Assembly: GCA_024641305.1 (NCBI GenBank)
Contig: JAHEDI010000009.1
Coordinates: 1 to 32,173, forward strand
Length of the DNA stretch: 32,173 nt
Direction of reading: 5' to 3'
Source: a bacterium
Lineage (GTDB): Bacteria > Actinomycetota > Acidimicrobiia > Spongiisociales > JAENVV01
Shown one piece after another: positions 1 through 8,332 of the stretch; position 1 is the stretch's first letter, and each line of letters starts with the position of its first letter. The position numbers were made by a program, and so were the translations under genes. Under the pieces are notes generated by a model. That model saw only the letters and a program-made list of their open reading frames with translations, was not told where the DNA came from and made no database searches.

Positions 1-3000
1 GCGCTGTCCACATGACCTCGAACCAGGTTTGGCCGCTGTCGAAGAAGTCCTCACCAGCACCCTCGACGATCCCATCGCCGTCGACATCGCCGATCAGTAG
101 CCACGTCTCGTCGTCGGGTGCCCCACCCCAGAACAGCGGGTTGTGTGTCTTCCAGTAGCCCTGGGTGAGGGTACATCCGAAGTCGCACGCCACGAACACG
201 GGAACCTCACGGCTAGCGGTGTCGAGTTCGACACCGAGCGAACCGTCGTCGTTCACATATACCGTGGCATCGTTCACGATCAGATTATCGCCACACTCGA
301 GAGTCGCCTGGGGTTGATCCGCCGGATCCGATGACAACAGCGTCGAAACCGTGAACGTCTTCGGCTCATCAGCGAGTGTGACTACCCCAAGCTGGGCTCC
401 TGAGCCTCCGTTGAACTCGTCTGTGACAATCACACTGTCGTTGACCAGCGTGGTCGGAGACCCGAACGTCACAGCCTTCGTGCCGCTGAAGGCTGTTTGC
501 GGTGCTTGGACCAGGGTGGCCGTGGCTTCGTTTTCGCCGTCATCGTCGGTCTCGTAGCCGTACGTGCAGGTGAGCTCACCCGGTGTGTCGCCCACCGCGG
601 CAGGTACTTGCACACCGAGGGATTGACCGCCATCGGTTACGGCGTCGCAATCAACCGCCAGAGCGATGCCTAGACCGCCCGCTGGTGTGAACTCGTCCGT
701 GACGTCGACCGTCGCGACATTCGGAGACGGGTTCTTGATGGTGATGACCCCATCGACCCGATGATCCGAGTCAACGTACGGGATATCCGCCAACGAAACC
801 GTCACCTTCCAGTCGAGCAGGTACGACTGGCCGAAGGCGAGCACGAGCCCTTCAGGTCCGATCGTTGTCCCGTTTGCATCGACCGCATCCTTGGTGATCT
901 TCCAGTCGTACGTTCGTGTGAAGGTCGTATCGGCCGTCTTGCTCACGTCCAGTGCGTAGCAGTTCAACGTGACGGTGGCGTCGTCGTTGGCGCCGGTCTC
1001 GTCAATGGTCGCCGTGTTCACGAATGTGGCCTGGTAGACGCCATTCGTATACATCGTGAGATCGGTCGGGCACGTGAAGTCTCGCTCGTAGTCGAACGAA
1101 ACCCCGTCATCGCCGGTGTACCACGTCAAGTCGTCACTACTGTCGCCGTCGGTGGCGTAGTCGTCAGTCACGTTGACTTCGTCGTACCCGACGAGCGAGC
1201 TCTCCCAGCTGATGTCGACCGTGTCTGAAACATCAACGTCGTTTTCGGTGATGACAGTCGCGGTGTTTTCATCGGCTTCGTTGTCGGTCGGTGTCGCCGT
1301 GTAGTCACACGTTGCCGTGCTGTCTGCCGGAATTTCGAGCGAGTCCCCAGTCAACGTTCCGCCCGTGCAACTGTCGATGGTGGCGGCAGTCGCGTCGCTA
1401 AGGGCGTCTGAGATGGTCACCGTCATCGCTTCGGTTGGATGGGGGTTGGTGATCTCGATCTCACCCGTGACTTCGAAGTTCTCATCGATAACCGTTTCGG
1501 TCAGATCGATTTCGTACTCGTGGGTCACTGTTTGACCGGCGAACAGGTGGTATTCGTCGTCGAACTCCTTGACTATCTCCCACTCGTGGCGCTCGTCGCT
1601 TGTGCCGTCTGCAGTTTTAGACACGACCGGGATGTAGCACGTCACATCCACGCTCGCGGAAGCCGGCGTCCCGAACTTGTCGCCGCCATCGGTGAGGGTC
1701 GCCGTGTTGTCGACCGTATACGTGTATGTCCCGTCGGCGCCGTAGTCAGCTATGTCGGTGGAGCACTCGTATGTCGATGAGGTGTCAGTTTCGGCGCTGT
1801 CCATGAACGGACCGAATGTTGCGTCGGGGTCCTGGTCGCTCTCGTCGATGACGCCGACCTCTTGAATGCCACCCTTGGTCGTCGAATAGGTAAATAGTTC
1901 GGTCGCCGTGTAGTCGTCGCCGTTGAGGGTTACGGTCACGGTGTTCGACACCGCATCGCGATTGGCGTCTTCAACGTCGGTATAGGTGCAGTTGAGCGTT
2001 CCCGATGCGGGGATGGTGTACTCGCCGGAAACCGGATCGATGTCACACGACAACGTCACGGCTGTATTGTCCGAGAGCTTGTCGACCACAGGAACCACCA
2101 GAGCGTCTTCGGGGTTCGGGTTATAGACGGTGACGGTTCCCGAGACCATGCCGGGGCCATCGGTCTGCGTCAAGAAGACGTCGATGTCGTAATCATGCAC
2201 GACGTCGTCGCCGGCAAACAGGTGATACTCCCCGTCGTCGCCTTTCGTGATGCGCCAGGAGTTACCGATCTCGTAGGTCCCCTCTACCGTCTTCGATACG
2301 TCGGGCTGATAGCAATTGACCTGCACGTCTGCATCGTCGTCACCGGTGGTTCCGGTTGTCGAGGTCACGAACGTCGCCAGGTTGTTGTTATTGCCCTCAT
2401 CGTCGTCGCAGGTGAGCGTATCGTCGTATGTCCAGGGCTCAGTCCCACCGACGGCCAGCCACTCTTCGCCGTTCGTGTCTGACACGTCGACCGCCCCGTC
2501 CACGACGGTCGGATCCGCAAAGACCACCGGCGCACTGCCCGTGTAGTTCTTGGTGCCACCCGGGATGTTGATGTTTACGGTTGCCGTGTTCGTTCCGTCG
2601 ACCGCACTCGGCAGTGCTTGGTCGTAGGTGCAGGTCAAGGTGGCTCCCGCCGCCAGAACGTATGGGAAGGTCACGGGGCAGGAAACCGCCGCATTGGTGG
2701 TGACGCCTCCCAGGTTTAGGGCATCGGTAACGCTGTTGATGGTGGCCGGGATCGCTTTCGGAATGACCTGGCCCGGTCCGGTCGGGTTCTTGATGGTCAC
2801 CACACCGGTCACCTTGGCGTCGGATTTGACTCCAGTTCCCTTGGTGACGGTCACCTTCCAGGTGACGTCCTCGCTGTCACCGGTGAACATGTCGAGCGTC
2901 TGCGCGTCGGCGAACGCCGCATCGTCGGTTACACCGGCGCCCTTGGCGACCAGCTTTTCGATCGACCACGGATACGTGACCTTATAGGTAGGGATGGCCG

Positions 3001-3871
3001 TCTTGGTCACATGAACCACCGGCAAGAGACGGGTGTTCCACTCCTCGAACCCGGCTGTCACATTCCAGTTGTATGGCGCGAATTTTGCAATTTCCGTCGG
3101 ATCGAATCCGCCCTTTTCTGTCCAGAAGTACAGCCACTGGTCGCAGGCTGCGTTGCCGTAGTTGCAGTTGGTCGGGAAAAGGCCATTCGGGATCAGTACG
3201 GTGATATCAGCGTTCCCAGAACCCGACTCTCCAATCCCCGTCCCGCCGCACGATGGGGCGCCAGTTCGCTGCGACGACATGAGAATCGGGATGTCGAGGT
3301 CATAAATCTTCACCGCCTTGGTGGCGTCATCGTTGTTGAACGTATCGGCGCCAAGCTTTCCAAAGCCTTTTAGGTCGCTCTGGTTGTCGGTGAATAGCCT
3401 GATGTCGTCGACCGACATACATTTGTCGTTACCGGAATCGTTGGCATCGAGCACGAATTCTCGATACAGGTTCCCCTCGTAAAGCGTCTCGGGAATGGCG
3501 GCGACCTTAAGGGAGATGGTTCGCCCGCCTCCAAAGAAGCTGTCGTACGTGTCGTTAGATCCGGTTCCAGCCGAACTGGTGTTGTGACCCTTTTCCGTAT
3601 CTTGATTCGTCGAGAGCGTCAGAAACGGGTTGAACTGTCCAGTACCGGCTGACAAGGGTCCTTGCTTGAACACCGCGCCGTTGTGGGTGATGGTCGCATT
3701 GGCGTCGGCCAGATTGATGTAAACGTCGCCATGACTAGCGAACGCGATGGTCGCTCCGCCGACGATGAGAACCGCTATGAGAGAAACCGATCCTATCCGG
3801 CGGCGCCAGAAGGATGTGGATGTGGACGCCCTGTGCCTACTCGTAACTAGCCGGTGTTTGCCCCTAGACAT
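1..3871 (-). CDS. Large secreted modular surface protein, C-terminus cut by window edge
   Basis: An open frame runs leftwards from ATG 3871 to the window edge with no stop, giving 1290 visible residues. A strong GGAGG lies about 9 nt before the ATG. Residues 1-25 are basic, followed by a hydrophobic stretch (about 28-45) ending AFAS, a typical signal peptide. Residues 46-286 form a unique N-terminal domain (starting GDVYINLADANATI, with Cys-containing loops). From residue 287 there are four related modules with starts near 287, 520, 745 and 971, each opening with a V(S/T)KT motif and carrying a W-x-I-x-K strand and paired cysteines, as in DUF11/Ig-like adhesin repeats. TQGYWKTH at 1236-1243 is a motif I associate with actinobacterial surface proteins. 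The protein is Asp/Thr-rich and acidic. The role is probably cell-surface structure or adhesion. The anchoring end lies outside the window, so sortase or membrane attachment cannot be judged. No specific family name is claimed. Confidence 0.85.
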   Translation of the reverse strand, partial: MSRGKHRLVTSRHRASTSTSFWRRRIGSVSLIAVLIVGGATIAFASHGDVYINLADANATITHNGAVFKQGPLSAGTGQFNPFLTLSTNQDTEKGHNTSSAGTGSNDTYDSFFGGGRTISLKVAAIPETLYEGNLYREFVLDANDSGNDKCMSVDDIRLFTDNQSDLKGFGKLGADTFNNDDATKAVKIYDLDIPILMSSQRTGAPSCGGTGIGESGSGNADITVLIPNGLFPTNCNYGNAACDQWLYFWTEKGGFDPTEIAKFAPYNWNVTAGFEEWNTRLLPVVHVTKTAIPTYKVTYPWSIEKLVAKGAGVTDDAAFADAQTLDMFTGDSEDVTWKVTVTKGTGVKSDAKVTGVVTIKNPTGPGQVIPKAIPATINSVTDALNLGGVTTNAAVSCPVTFPYVLAAGATLTCTYDQALPSAVDGTNTATVNINIPGGTKNYTGSAPVVFADPTVVDGAVDVSDTNGEEWLAVGGTEPWTYDDTLTCDDDEGNNNNLATFVTSTTGTTGDDDADVQVNCYQPDVSKTVEGTYEIGNSWRITKGDDGEYHLFAGDDVVHDYDIDVFLTQTDGPGMVSGTVTVYNPNPEDALVVPVVDKLSDNTAVTLSCDIDPVSGEYTIPASGTLNCTYTDVEDANRDAVSNTVTVTLNGDDYTATELFTYSTTKGGIQEVGVIDESDQDPDATFGPFMDSAETDTSSTYECSTDIADYGADGTYTYTVDNTATLTDGGDKFGTPASASVDVTCYIPVVSKTADGTSDERHEWEIVKEFDDEYHLFAGQTVTHEYEIDLTETVIDENFEVTGEIEITNPHPTEAMTVTISDALSDATAATIDSCTGGTLTGDSLEIPADSTATCDYTATPTDNEADENTATVITENDVDVSDTVDISWESSLVGYDEVNVTDDYATDGDSSDDLTWYTGDDGVSFDYERDFTCPTDLTMYTNGVYQATFVNTATIDETGANDDATVTLNCYALDVSKTADTTFTRTYDWKITKDAVDANGTTIGPEGLVLAFGQSYLLDWKVTVSLADIPYVDSDHRVDGVITIKNPSPNVATVDVTDEFTPAGGLGIALAVDCDAVTDGGQSLGVQVPAAVGDTPGELTCTYGYETDDDGENEATATLVQAPQTAFSGTKAVTFGSPTTLVNDSVIVTDEFNGGSGAQLGVVTLADEPKTFTVSTLLSSDPADQPQATLECGDNLIVNDATVYVNDDGSLGVELDTASREVPVFVACDFGCTLTQGYWKTHNPLFWGGAPDDETWLLIGDVDGDGIVEGAGEDFFDSGQTWFEVMWTA
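182..961 (-). repeat. Surface-protein module 4 (residues 971 to about 1230)
   Basis: The module opens CYALDVSKTADTTF, then YDWKITKDAV and a longer loop before DWKVTVSLADIPY, then VITIKNPSPN and a Cys pair. It is followed by a further Ig-like strand set and leads into the TQGYWKTH segment. It resembles module 1 in the DWKVTV strand and modules 2 and 3 in the opening. Confidence 0.65.
962..1639 (-). repeat. Surface-protein module 3 (residues 745-970)
   Basis: The module opens CYIPVVSKTADGTS, then WEIVKEFDDEYHLFAG and VTHEYEIDLTET, then EITNPHPTEA and a Cys pair. The next module begins 226 residues later, again with CY-x(3)-VSKTAD. Confidence 0.75.
1640..2314 (-). repeat. Surface-protein module 2 (residues 520-744)
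   Basis: The module opens CYQPDVSKTVEGTY, then WRITKGDDGEYHLFAG and VVHDYDIDVFLT, then a VTVYNPNPEDA strand and a Cys-x(n)-Cys-Thr-Tyr pair. It matches module 3 closely in order and spacing, with a period of 225 residues. Confidence 0.75.
2315..3013 (-). repeat. Surface-protein module 1 (residues 287-519)
   Basis: This is the most divergent of four modules. It starts VHVTKTAIPTYK, followed by YPWSIEKL and then TWKVTVTKG. It lacks the HLFAG segment shared by modules 2 and 3 but keeps the VTIKNPTGPG strand and the Cys pair in the second half. Length is about 233 residues. Confidence 0.65.
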
Positions 3872-4035
3872 GAACCTATCCCCTCCGCTACTGATCGCAT
3901 CAGCGTGGTGGCAGACAAACGATGCGACCGGGCAGCCAAACGCTGTCAGTCACGGGCGGCCTCCCAACCACGGCTTACGCCTCTTCCCATCTCGAACAAT
4001 ATCAGTTCGCGAAGAGTCCCGTATACGAAATGTTT

Positions 4036-4082
4036 GTCGATTAAGCGGCCGTTAAGTCGACGCTGGAACCAGTCGTTTCCAG
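4036..4082. promoter_or_regulatory. Two adjacent inverted repeats between the surface-protein and aldolase genes
   Basis: In the 254-nt divergent intergenic region, a quasi-palindrome at 4036-4061 has GTCGA-TTAA arms around CGGCCG, broken by one-base bulges. Directly after it, CTGGAA (4063-4068) is repeated inverted as TTCCAG (4077-4082). The second repeat would cover the -35 zone of the extended -10 proposed just downstream, which is where an operator would sit. Binding by any regulator is inference. No other gene is seen between 3872 and 4125. Confidence 0.35.
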
Positions 4083-4088
4083 GTGTGA

Positions 4089-4097
4089 TGTTAAAGT
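4089..4097 (+). promoter_or_regulatory. Possible extended -10 promoter for the aldolase gene
   Basis: TG-T-TAAAGT (TG at 4089-4090, hexamer 4092-4097) fits an extended -10 with four of six consensus bases. Transcription would start near 4104, leaving about 22 nt before the GTG start at 4126. No good -35 is visible, which is usual for extended -10 promoters. Confidence 0.3.
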
Positions 4098-4125
4098 CCG
4101 CAGCTCGCAACCTTCGAGGGACAAC

Positions 4126-4899
4126 GTGCAACCAAACCCACTACATGAGTGCTTCAAATCCGGGCGGGTAGCGCTCGGAGGGTGGCTGACCATGCCGTCT
4201 CCGATCGGCGCCGAAGTCATGGCCGGGCTTGACCTCGAGTATGTGTGCATCGACCGGCAACACGGACTCATTGACTACTCCGACAGTCTGGCGTTACTGG
4301 CCTCTCTGACTGCCCGGTCCGTGACTGCCCTCATCCGGGTGCCCTGGAACACACCCGAGCACATCGGTAAAGCCCTCGACGCCGGAGCGGTGGGCGTGAT
4401 TATCCCGATGGTCAACTCAGCTTCCGCATGCCGGGCAGCAGTCGAAGCCGCTCTGTATCCGCCCCTCGGCAAGCGCAGCTACGGCCCTACTCGAGCTGGC
4501 ATCGTGGAAGGCCCCGGATACTTCAAAGAAGCCAACATCGCGATCGTTCCGATGATTGAAACTGCCGAAGCTCTTGCCGACCTCGACGGGATTCTCTCGG
4601 TCGAGAACGTCGCCGCGATATATGTGGGACCAGCGGACCTCGCCATCAGCATGGGATTTCAACCCGGTTCGGACCATCCTGAGTTCCTCCAGGCGCTCGA
4701 CCAGATCGTCGCCCGCTGCAACGCTCACGGCGTCGTGCCGGGGATTCATGCGACGTCTACCACCGCCGGCGATCGGCTCGAGCGAGGATTTCGGATGGTG
4801 ACGATCACGTCCGATCTCTCGGCGCTTCGAACCAAGCTGACTGAAGACGTCACGTCGGTTCGCAACGGCCTGGTCGGCGAAACGACCGTGGGTCACTAG
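4126..4899 (+). CDS. HpcH/HpaI family class II aldolase
   Basis: The predicted metal-dependent aldolase of 257 residues probably cleaves a 4-hydroxy-2-oxo acid to pyruvate plus an aldehyde, or runs the reverse reaction, in the cytoplasm. It starts at GTG 4126 with GAGGGA about 6 nt upstream. Landmarks match the family: His46 in the IDRQH motif (general base region), Arg71 in LIRVPW (pyruvate binding), Glu145 in PMIET and Asp171 in VGPADLA (metal ligands), and the glycine-rich barrel strand GAVGVIIPMV. Length is typical of HpaI/GarL. Family members act on 4-hydroxy-2-oxoheptanedioate, 2-keto-3-deoxy sugar acids or related compounds, and the substrate cannot be chosen from sequence. A shikimate kinase gene starts 13 nt downstream, so the two are probably cotranscribed, but no aromatic-degradation genes are nearby. 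Confidence 0.88.
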   Translation: MQPNPLHECFKSGRVALGGWLTMPSPIGAEVMAGLDLEYVCIDRQHGLIDYSDSLALLASLTARSVTALIRVPWNTPEHIGKALDAGAVGVIIPMVNSASACRAAVEAALYPPLGKRSYGPTRAGIVEGPGYFKEANIAIVPMIETAEALADLDGILSVENVAAIYVGPADLAISMGFQPGSDHPEFLQALDQIVARCNAHGVVPGIHATSTTAGDRLERGFRMVTITSDLSALRTKLTEDVTSVRNGLVGETTVGH

Positions 4900-4912
4900 C
4901 CTCAACCAACTG

Positions 4913-5428
4913 ATGGATGACGAGAGAAACATTGTTCTGACCGGGTTCATGGGAACCGGGAAATCAACGGTCGGACGGCTTCTGGCCAAGCTGCTCGACC
5001 GAGAGTGGCTCGACACCGACCGGATGATCGAGTCTGAGCACGGGCCGATCCCCGAAATCTTCGCCAACCACGGAGAAGGCTACTTTCGATCGCTCGAACG
5101 TCAGGTCGCCAACGAACTGGCCGAACGAACCCAGCTGGTGATCTCTACCGGTGGCGGGATGATGCTCGATCGCCAAGTCCTCAAGATTCTCAATCCGGTA
5201 TGCCGCATCTTTAGCCTGGTGGCGGCTCCTGAGAACATTCTCAGCCGGATTGGCCGGCACGTCGCTTCCCAACGGCCTCTCCTGGCCGGCGATGACACAA
5301 TGACGCGCATCGCCGAACTCCTCGCCGAGCGCTCAGTGGGCTACGCCCAATTCGAAGTAATCGTCACCGATGACAAAACCGCATTCGAGGTTGCCACCGA
5401 GATCGCCAGCCTGGTGGTGGCCGATTGA
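4913..5428 (+). CDS. aroK: Shikimate kinase
   Basis: This 171-residue kinase is predicted to phosphorylate the 3-hydroxyl of shikimate with ATP in the chorismate pathway. It has the P-loop GFMGTGKST (11-19), DTD (34-36, Mg and shikimate binding), the GE-x(2)-FR-x(2)-E block with Arg59 and Glu62, the glycine triplet STGGG (78-82), the lid motif QRPLL (Arg121) and Arg140 in AERSVGY. Length is normal for AroK. The gene is not next to aroB, aroC or aroE here, so it may be one of several shikimate-kinase-like genes. Start ATG 4913 has no clear ribosome binding site, and translation may be coupled to the aldolase gene ending 13 nt before. A specialised kinase of the same fold is possible but less likely. 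Confidence 0.82.
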   Translation: MDDERNIVLTGFMGTGKSTVGRLLAKLLDREWLDTDRMIESEHGPIPEIFANHGEGYFRSLERQVANELAERTQLVISTGGGMMLDRQVLKILNPVCRIFSLVAAPENILSRIGRHVASQRPLLAGDDTMTRIAELLAERSVGYAQFEVIVTDDKTAFEVATEIASLVVAD

Positions 5429-5532
5429 GCAACCCCGATTCCCCGACCGTGACCGACTTGAGACCTGATTGAGGATCCCGACCCGGGTGACCAATACCGA
5501 TTCGGCACGGTGAGGGTCAACTGCGGATCGGG

Positions 5533-7167
5533 CTAGGTGTCGAGGGGTATCGAGCCATCGTCGCGGTGATATTGCTCGTGGGAGGCAATTAGCTGATCCC
5601 ATCCATCGGGAGCTTCGACGTCGACCGCGACAAGGTGACGGCTGACCGGCGATCCCGCCCGGTCGAGCTTTCGAGCTTCACGCAAGAGAGCGGCCGACGC
5701 GTCATCTATTCGCCGATGCTGGGCAAGATGCTGCTCCCACGAGACGGTCAGAAACACTTCACTCAGCCGATGCGGGTCTTCGGCATTTCGGTACAACCGC
5801 CACCGATAGGCTCCCGTTCGCAGGCGCACCAGGCGAACCTCGGCCATGATCTCGGCAAATGCATCGAGGTTGACGGTGTCGACGTCCCAGGTGTTGACGA
5901 TCATGACAGGACCACCCTCGGTTATGGCATGGCCCATAACCGGCCCGGCGGTGAACTCGGGCGTCGACACGTCGGCCAGGGCCGGAATTCCGAGGCGGGG
6001 CGCCAGCGCTGCAAGCACCAGCGAACCTGCTGAAAACACCATCATGGAGGGACCCGCCCCGATCAGATCCGCGACGGTTCCGGCGAGAATCGAGCCAATC
6101 GGTAGCACGCCGACAAAGGCCAGCGAGTACAAACTCATCGCCCGACCTCGTACCCACTCGGGCGCCATCAACTGGGCCGTGGCGTTGGTCGTGGTCAGTG
6201 TCCACACCCAGGCCGCCCCGGCCACCACCAGTGCGACCATCGACCATGCCACCGACGGAGCAGCCCCTACCGCCAACCCGGCAAATCCGAATAGGCCGAT
6301 GGTCGCTGGCAACGAATGGATACCAAGCCGGGACACAACCGCTTCGCGCAGAAAGGCCGCCATGAGCGCGCCGAGGCCCATCGCTCCGAGCATCAACCCA
6401 TAGGCCGTAGCCGTACCACCGAGATCCTCGGTCCGACTCGGCAAGACCGACTGCACCACAGCCGAGGTCATCGCGAAGAGAGCTGCCAGCAAAAGAAGCC
6501 TGCGAAAGGGCTTGGTGAATCGGGCATAGCGAACTCCGAGAGCAATCGCGTTCGCCACCGAAGTCGTCTCTTTTTCGGACTCGGTAAGGGTCCTTCGCAT
6601 GAAAGCCAACACCACGATCACCCCGGCATAGCTGATGGCATTGAGCCCAAAGGCCAGCTCGGGACCGGCCGTGGCGACGATGAGACCCCCGAGCGCCGGA
6701 CCGACCGCTCTCGCCACATTGAATGCCACCGAGTTCAAGGCGACGGCGCTGGCGACCATACCCCGGGGGACCAGGTCGGGAACCATGGCTTGCCATGCGG
6801 GCAGGTTGAACGCCATGCCAACTCCGAGGACGAGTCCGAGGGTGAGCAGGACGGAGGGAGTGATCTGGCTGGTGTAGGTAATGACCGCCATGGCGGCTGC
6901 GGCTGAGCCCATCACGATCTGGGAAACGAGCAGAAGCTTGGCCCGATCGACGAGGTCGGCAAGTGCCCCGGCGGTGAGCGCCAGGAACAGGAGGGGCAAG
7001 GTCGTTGACGCCACCATGAACCCGACCCAGGTCGCCGAGCCCGTGAGTTCCAACATGAGCCACGAGCCTGCCACAGCCTGGAGGAACGACCCAACGTTCG
7101 AGACAACCGAAGCCAACCAAAGTGACCTGAACTGTCGAATGCGAAGGGGAGCAACTGCCTGTGACAT
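5533..7167 (-). CDS. MFS exporter (EntS/MFS_3 type) with C-terminal ABM-like domain
   Basis: The 544-residue protein starts at ATG 7167. Residues 1 to about 395 are a 12-helix major facilitator domain that opens with QFRSLWLASVVSNVGSFLQ, characteristic of the transmembrane secretion effector family (PF05977), which includes the enterobactin exporter EntS. Family members export siderophores or small drugs with proton exchange. Residues from about 410 to 544 are soluble and resemble the antibiotic-biosynthesis-monooxygenase-like tail common in this family (NTWDVDTVNLDAFAEIM, then YRWRLYRNAEDP and VSWEQHLAQHRR). The gene stands alone, convergent with aroK, with no siderophore genes beside it, so the substrate is unknown. 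The ribosome binding site is weak. Confidence 0.88.
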   Translation of the reverse strand: MSQAVAPLRIRQFRSLWLASVVSNVGSFLQAVAGSWLMLELTGSATWVGFMVASTTLPLLFLALTAGALADLVDRAKLLLVSQIVMGSAAAAMAVITYTSQITPSVLLTLGLVLGVGMAFNLPAWQAMVPDLVPRGMVASAVALNSVAFNVARAVGPALGGLIVATAGPELAFGLNAISYAGVIVVLAFMRRTLTESEKETTSVANAIALGVRYARFTKPFRRLLLLAALFAMTSAVVQSVLPSRTEDLGGTATAYGLMLGAMGLGALMAAFLREAVVSRLGIHSLPATIGLFGFAGLAVGAAPSVAWSMVALVVAGAAWVWTLTTTNATAQLMAPEWVRGRAMSLYSLAFVGVLPIGSILAGTVADLIGAGPSMMVFSAGSLVLAALAPRLGIPALADVSTPEFTAGPVMGHAITEGGPVMIVNTWDVDTVNLDAFAEIMAEVRLVRLRTGAYRWRLYRNAEDPHRLSEVFLTVSWEQHLAQHRRIDDASAALLREARKLDRAGSPVSRHLVAVDVEAPDGWDQLIASHEQYHRDDGSIPLDT

Positions 7168-7477
7168 CGGCCCAGTCTATGACACGACCAGTGAACGCAA
7201 ACTCGCCCGCCTATCGGCAGCTCTGCAAGGGTGTGGCTGGAAGATTCCGCGGACCGCCAGCCGTGGTCCAGTGAAAAGGCTAGCCCTACGGATCCCCCGG
7301 TCGTCTGAGTACGGCTGGGACAACAAAGACTTCGCGAACCGCCCGGGACCCGGATTGCTGAACACGATCAGACCTGATTCGCCAGCGACATCCACCGCTG
7401 CGTCGGGCGACCTGGCTGCGGTCGACCTCACCCAGCGCTAACGTTTCGTCAGATCCTGCCCTCACGGAGAACCGCTC
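7168..7477. other. Divergent intergenic region between MFS and ABC-exporter genes
   Basis: These 310 nt lie between two divergently transcribed genes and must hold both promoters. An open frame of 84 codons on the minus strand (7431 to 7177) resembles no protein I know, is rich in Arg, Ala and Ser and has no ribosome binding site, so it is not called. No convincing sigma-70 hexamers, hairpins or repeats are seen. Confidence 0.5.
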
Positions 7478-8332
7478 TTGGCAACTACGAACCCAGATTC
7501 ATCATCCGGCTTGACCTCGGTGAACGCAGTCCTATCGACCCGCGAGTACCTCGCGGCGATGTGGAATCGTCGGGAATTCGCTATTGAGGTGCCCCTGCAG
7601 CAGCTCCGTACCACCCATCAGACCACGCTGCTCGGAAACGTATGGCATCTCGGTAACCCGCTGCTATTCGTGGCCGTTTATTACCTCATTTTCGGTGTGA
7701 TATTCGAGGTCAACCGGGGAGTCGATCACTTCCTGCTCTGGCTCACCATGGGGGTGTTTGCCTTTCAATTGACGTCAAAAACCGTGCTTGGCGGAGCCAA
7801 TGCCATCACCAGCAACACCGGGTTGATCAGAGCCATCAAATTCCCTAGAGCCCTGCTCCCGGTTTCTGTGGTGATCAGCCAGCTCCTCAGCTTCGGTATA
7901 GAAATCGGCCTCCTGATAGCCATGGTGCTCCTGGGAGGCGTTGGTTTCTCACGGCGATGGTTACTCCTTCCATTCGTATTGATCGCGCACACGGCGTTGA
8001 ATCTGGGCGGCGCGTTGATCGCTGCGAGACTCAATGACACGTTCAAAGACATCCAACAAATCATTCCATTCGTGTTCCGATTACTGATGTACCTGTCAGG
8101 GGTGATGTTCCCGCTTGAACGAATCCTCTCGGGCCTCGACGGTCGGCCCTGGCTCGTCACCGTGTTCAGTCTCAATCCATTGGCCCGGATCATCGATCTG
8201 TACCGGTGGGTCTTGCTCGGCACGACCCTCACGGGCGGTTACCTGGTGGCGGCGGCCGCCATTCCGTTTCTGGTCTTGTGGTTCGGGTTTCGCTACTTCA
8301 AAGCGGTCGAGTGGAGATACGGCCGCGCATGA
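7478..8332 (+). CDS. ABC-2 type permease, polysaccharide/teichoic-acid exporter family (TagG/Wzm-like)
   Basis: This 284-residue inner-membrane permease has a soluble N-terminal segment of about 60 residues, the interface-helix sequence LQQLRTTHQTTLLGNVWHL, and six predicted membrane spans. It matches the ABC2_membrane family (PF01061), whose members with this N-terminus move undecaprenyl-linked polysaccharides or teichoic-acid polymers across the membrane. The IRAIKFPRALLPV stretch after the second span and SGVMFPLERI in a later loop are typical. TTG at 7478 is chosen because GGAG lies about 9 nt upstream and no ATG fits before the conserved region. It overlaps the ATPase gene by 4 nt (ATGA). 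No glycosyltransferases adjoin. Confidence 0.88.
   Translation: MATTNPDSSSGLTSVNAVLSTREYLAAMWNRREFAIEVPLQQLRTTHQTTLLGNVWHLGNPLLFVAVYYLIFGVIFEVNRGVDHFLLWLTMGVFAFQLTSKTVLGGANAITSNTGLIRAIKFPRALLPVSVVISQLLSFGIEIGLLIAMVLLGGVGFSRRWLLLPFVLIAHTALNLGGALIAARLNDTFKDIQQIIPFVFRLLMYLSGVMFPLERILSGLDGRPWLVTVFSLNPLARIIDLYRWVLLGTTLTGGYLVAAAAIPFLVLWFGFRYFKAVEWRYGRA

Noticed and set aside
143-3850. Many plus-strand open frames in the surface-protein region
   Set aside because: The minus frame is open without interruption for 1290 codons with signal peptide and repeats; the plus frames are short, overlapping and unlike any family.
7177-7431. 84-codon minus-strand open frame upstream of the MFS gene
   Set aside because: Arg/Ser-rich translation, no ribosome binding site and no recognisable motif; it lies where two divergent promoters are needed.
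5635-7441. Several long plus-strand open frames across the MFS gene
   Set aside because: They mirror a strongly supported minus-strand membrane protein and give Arg/Pro/Ser-rich translations typical of antisense frames in G+C-rich DNA.
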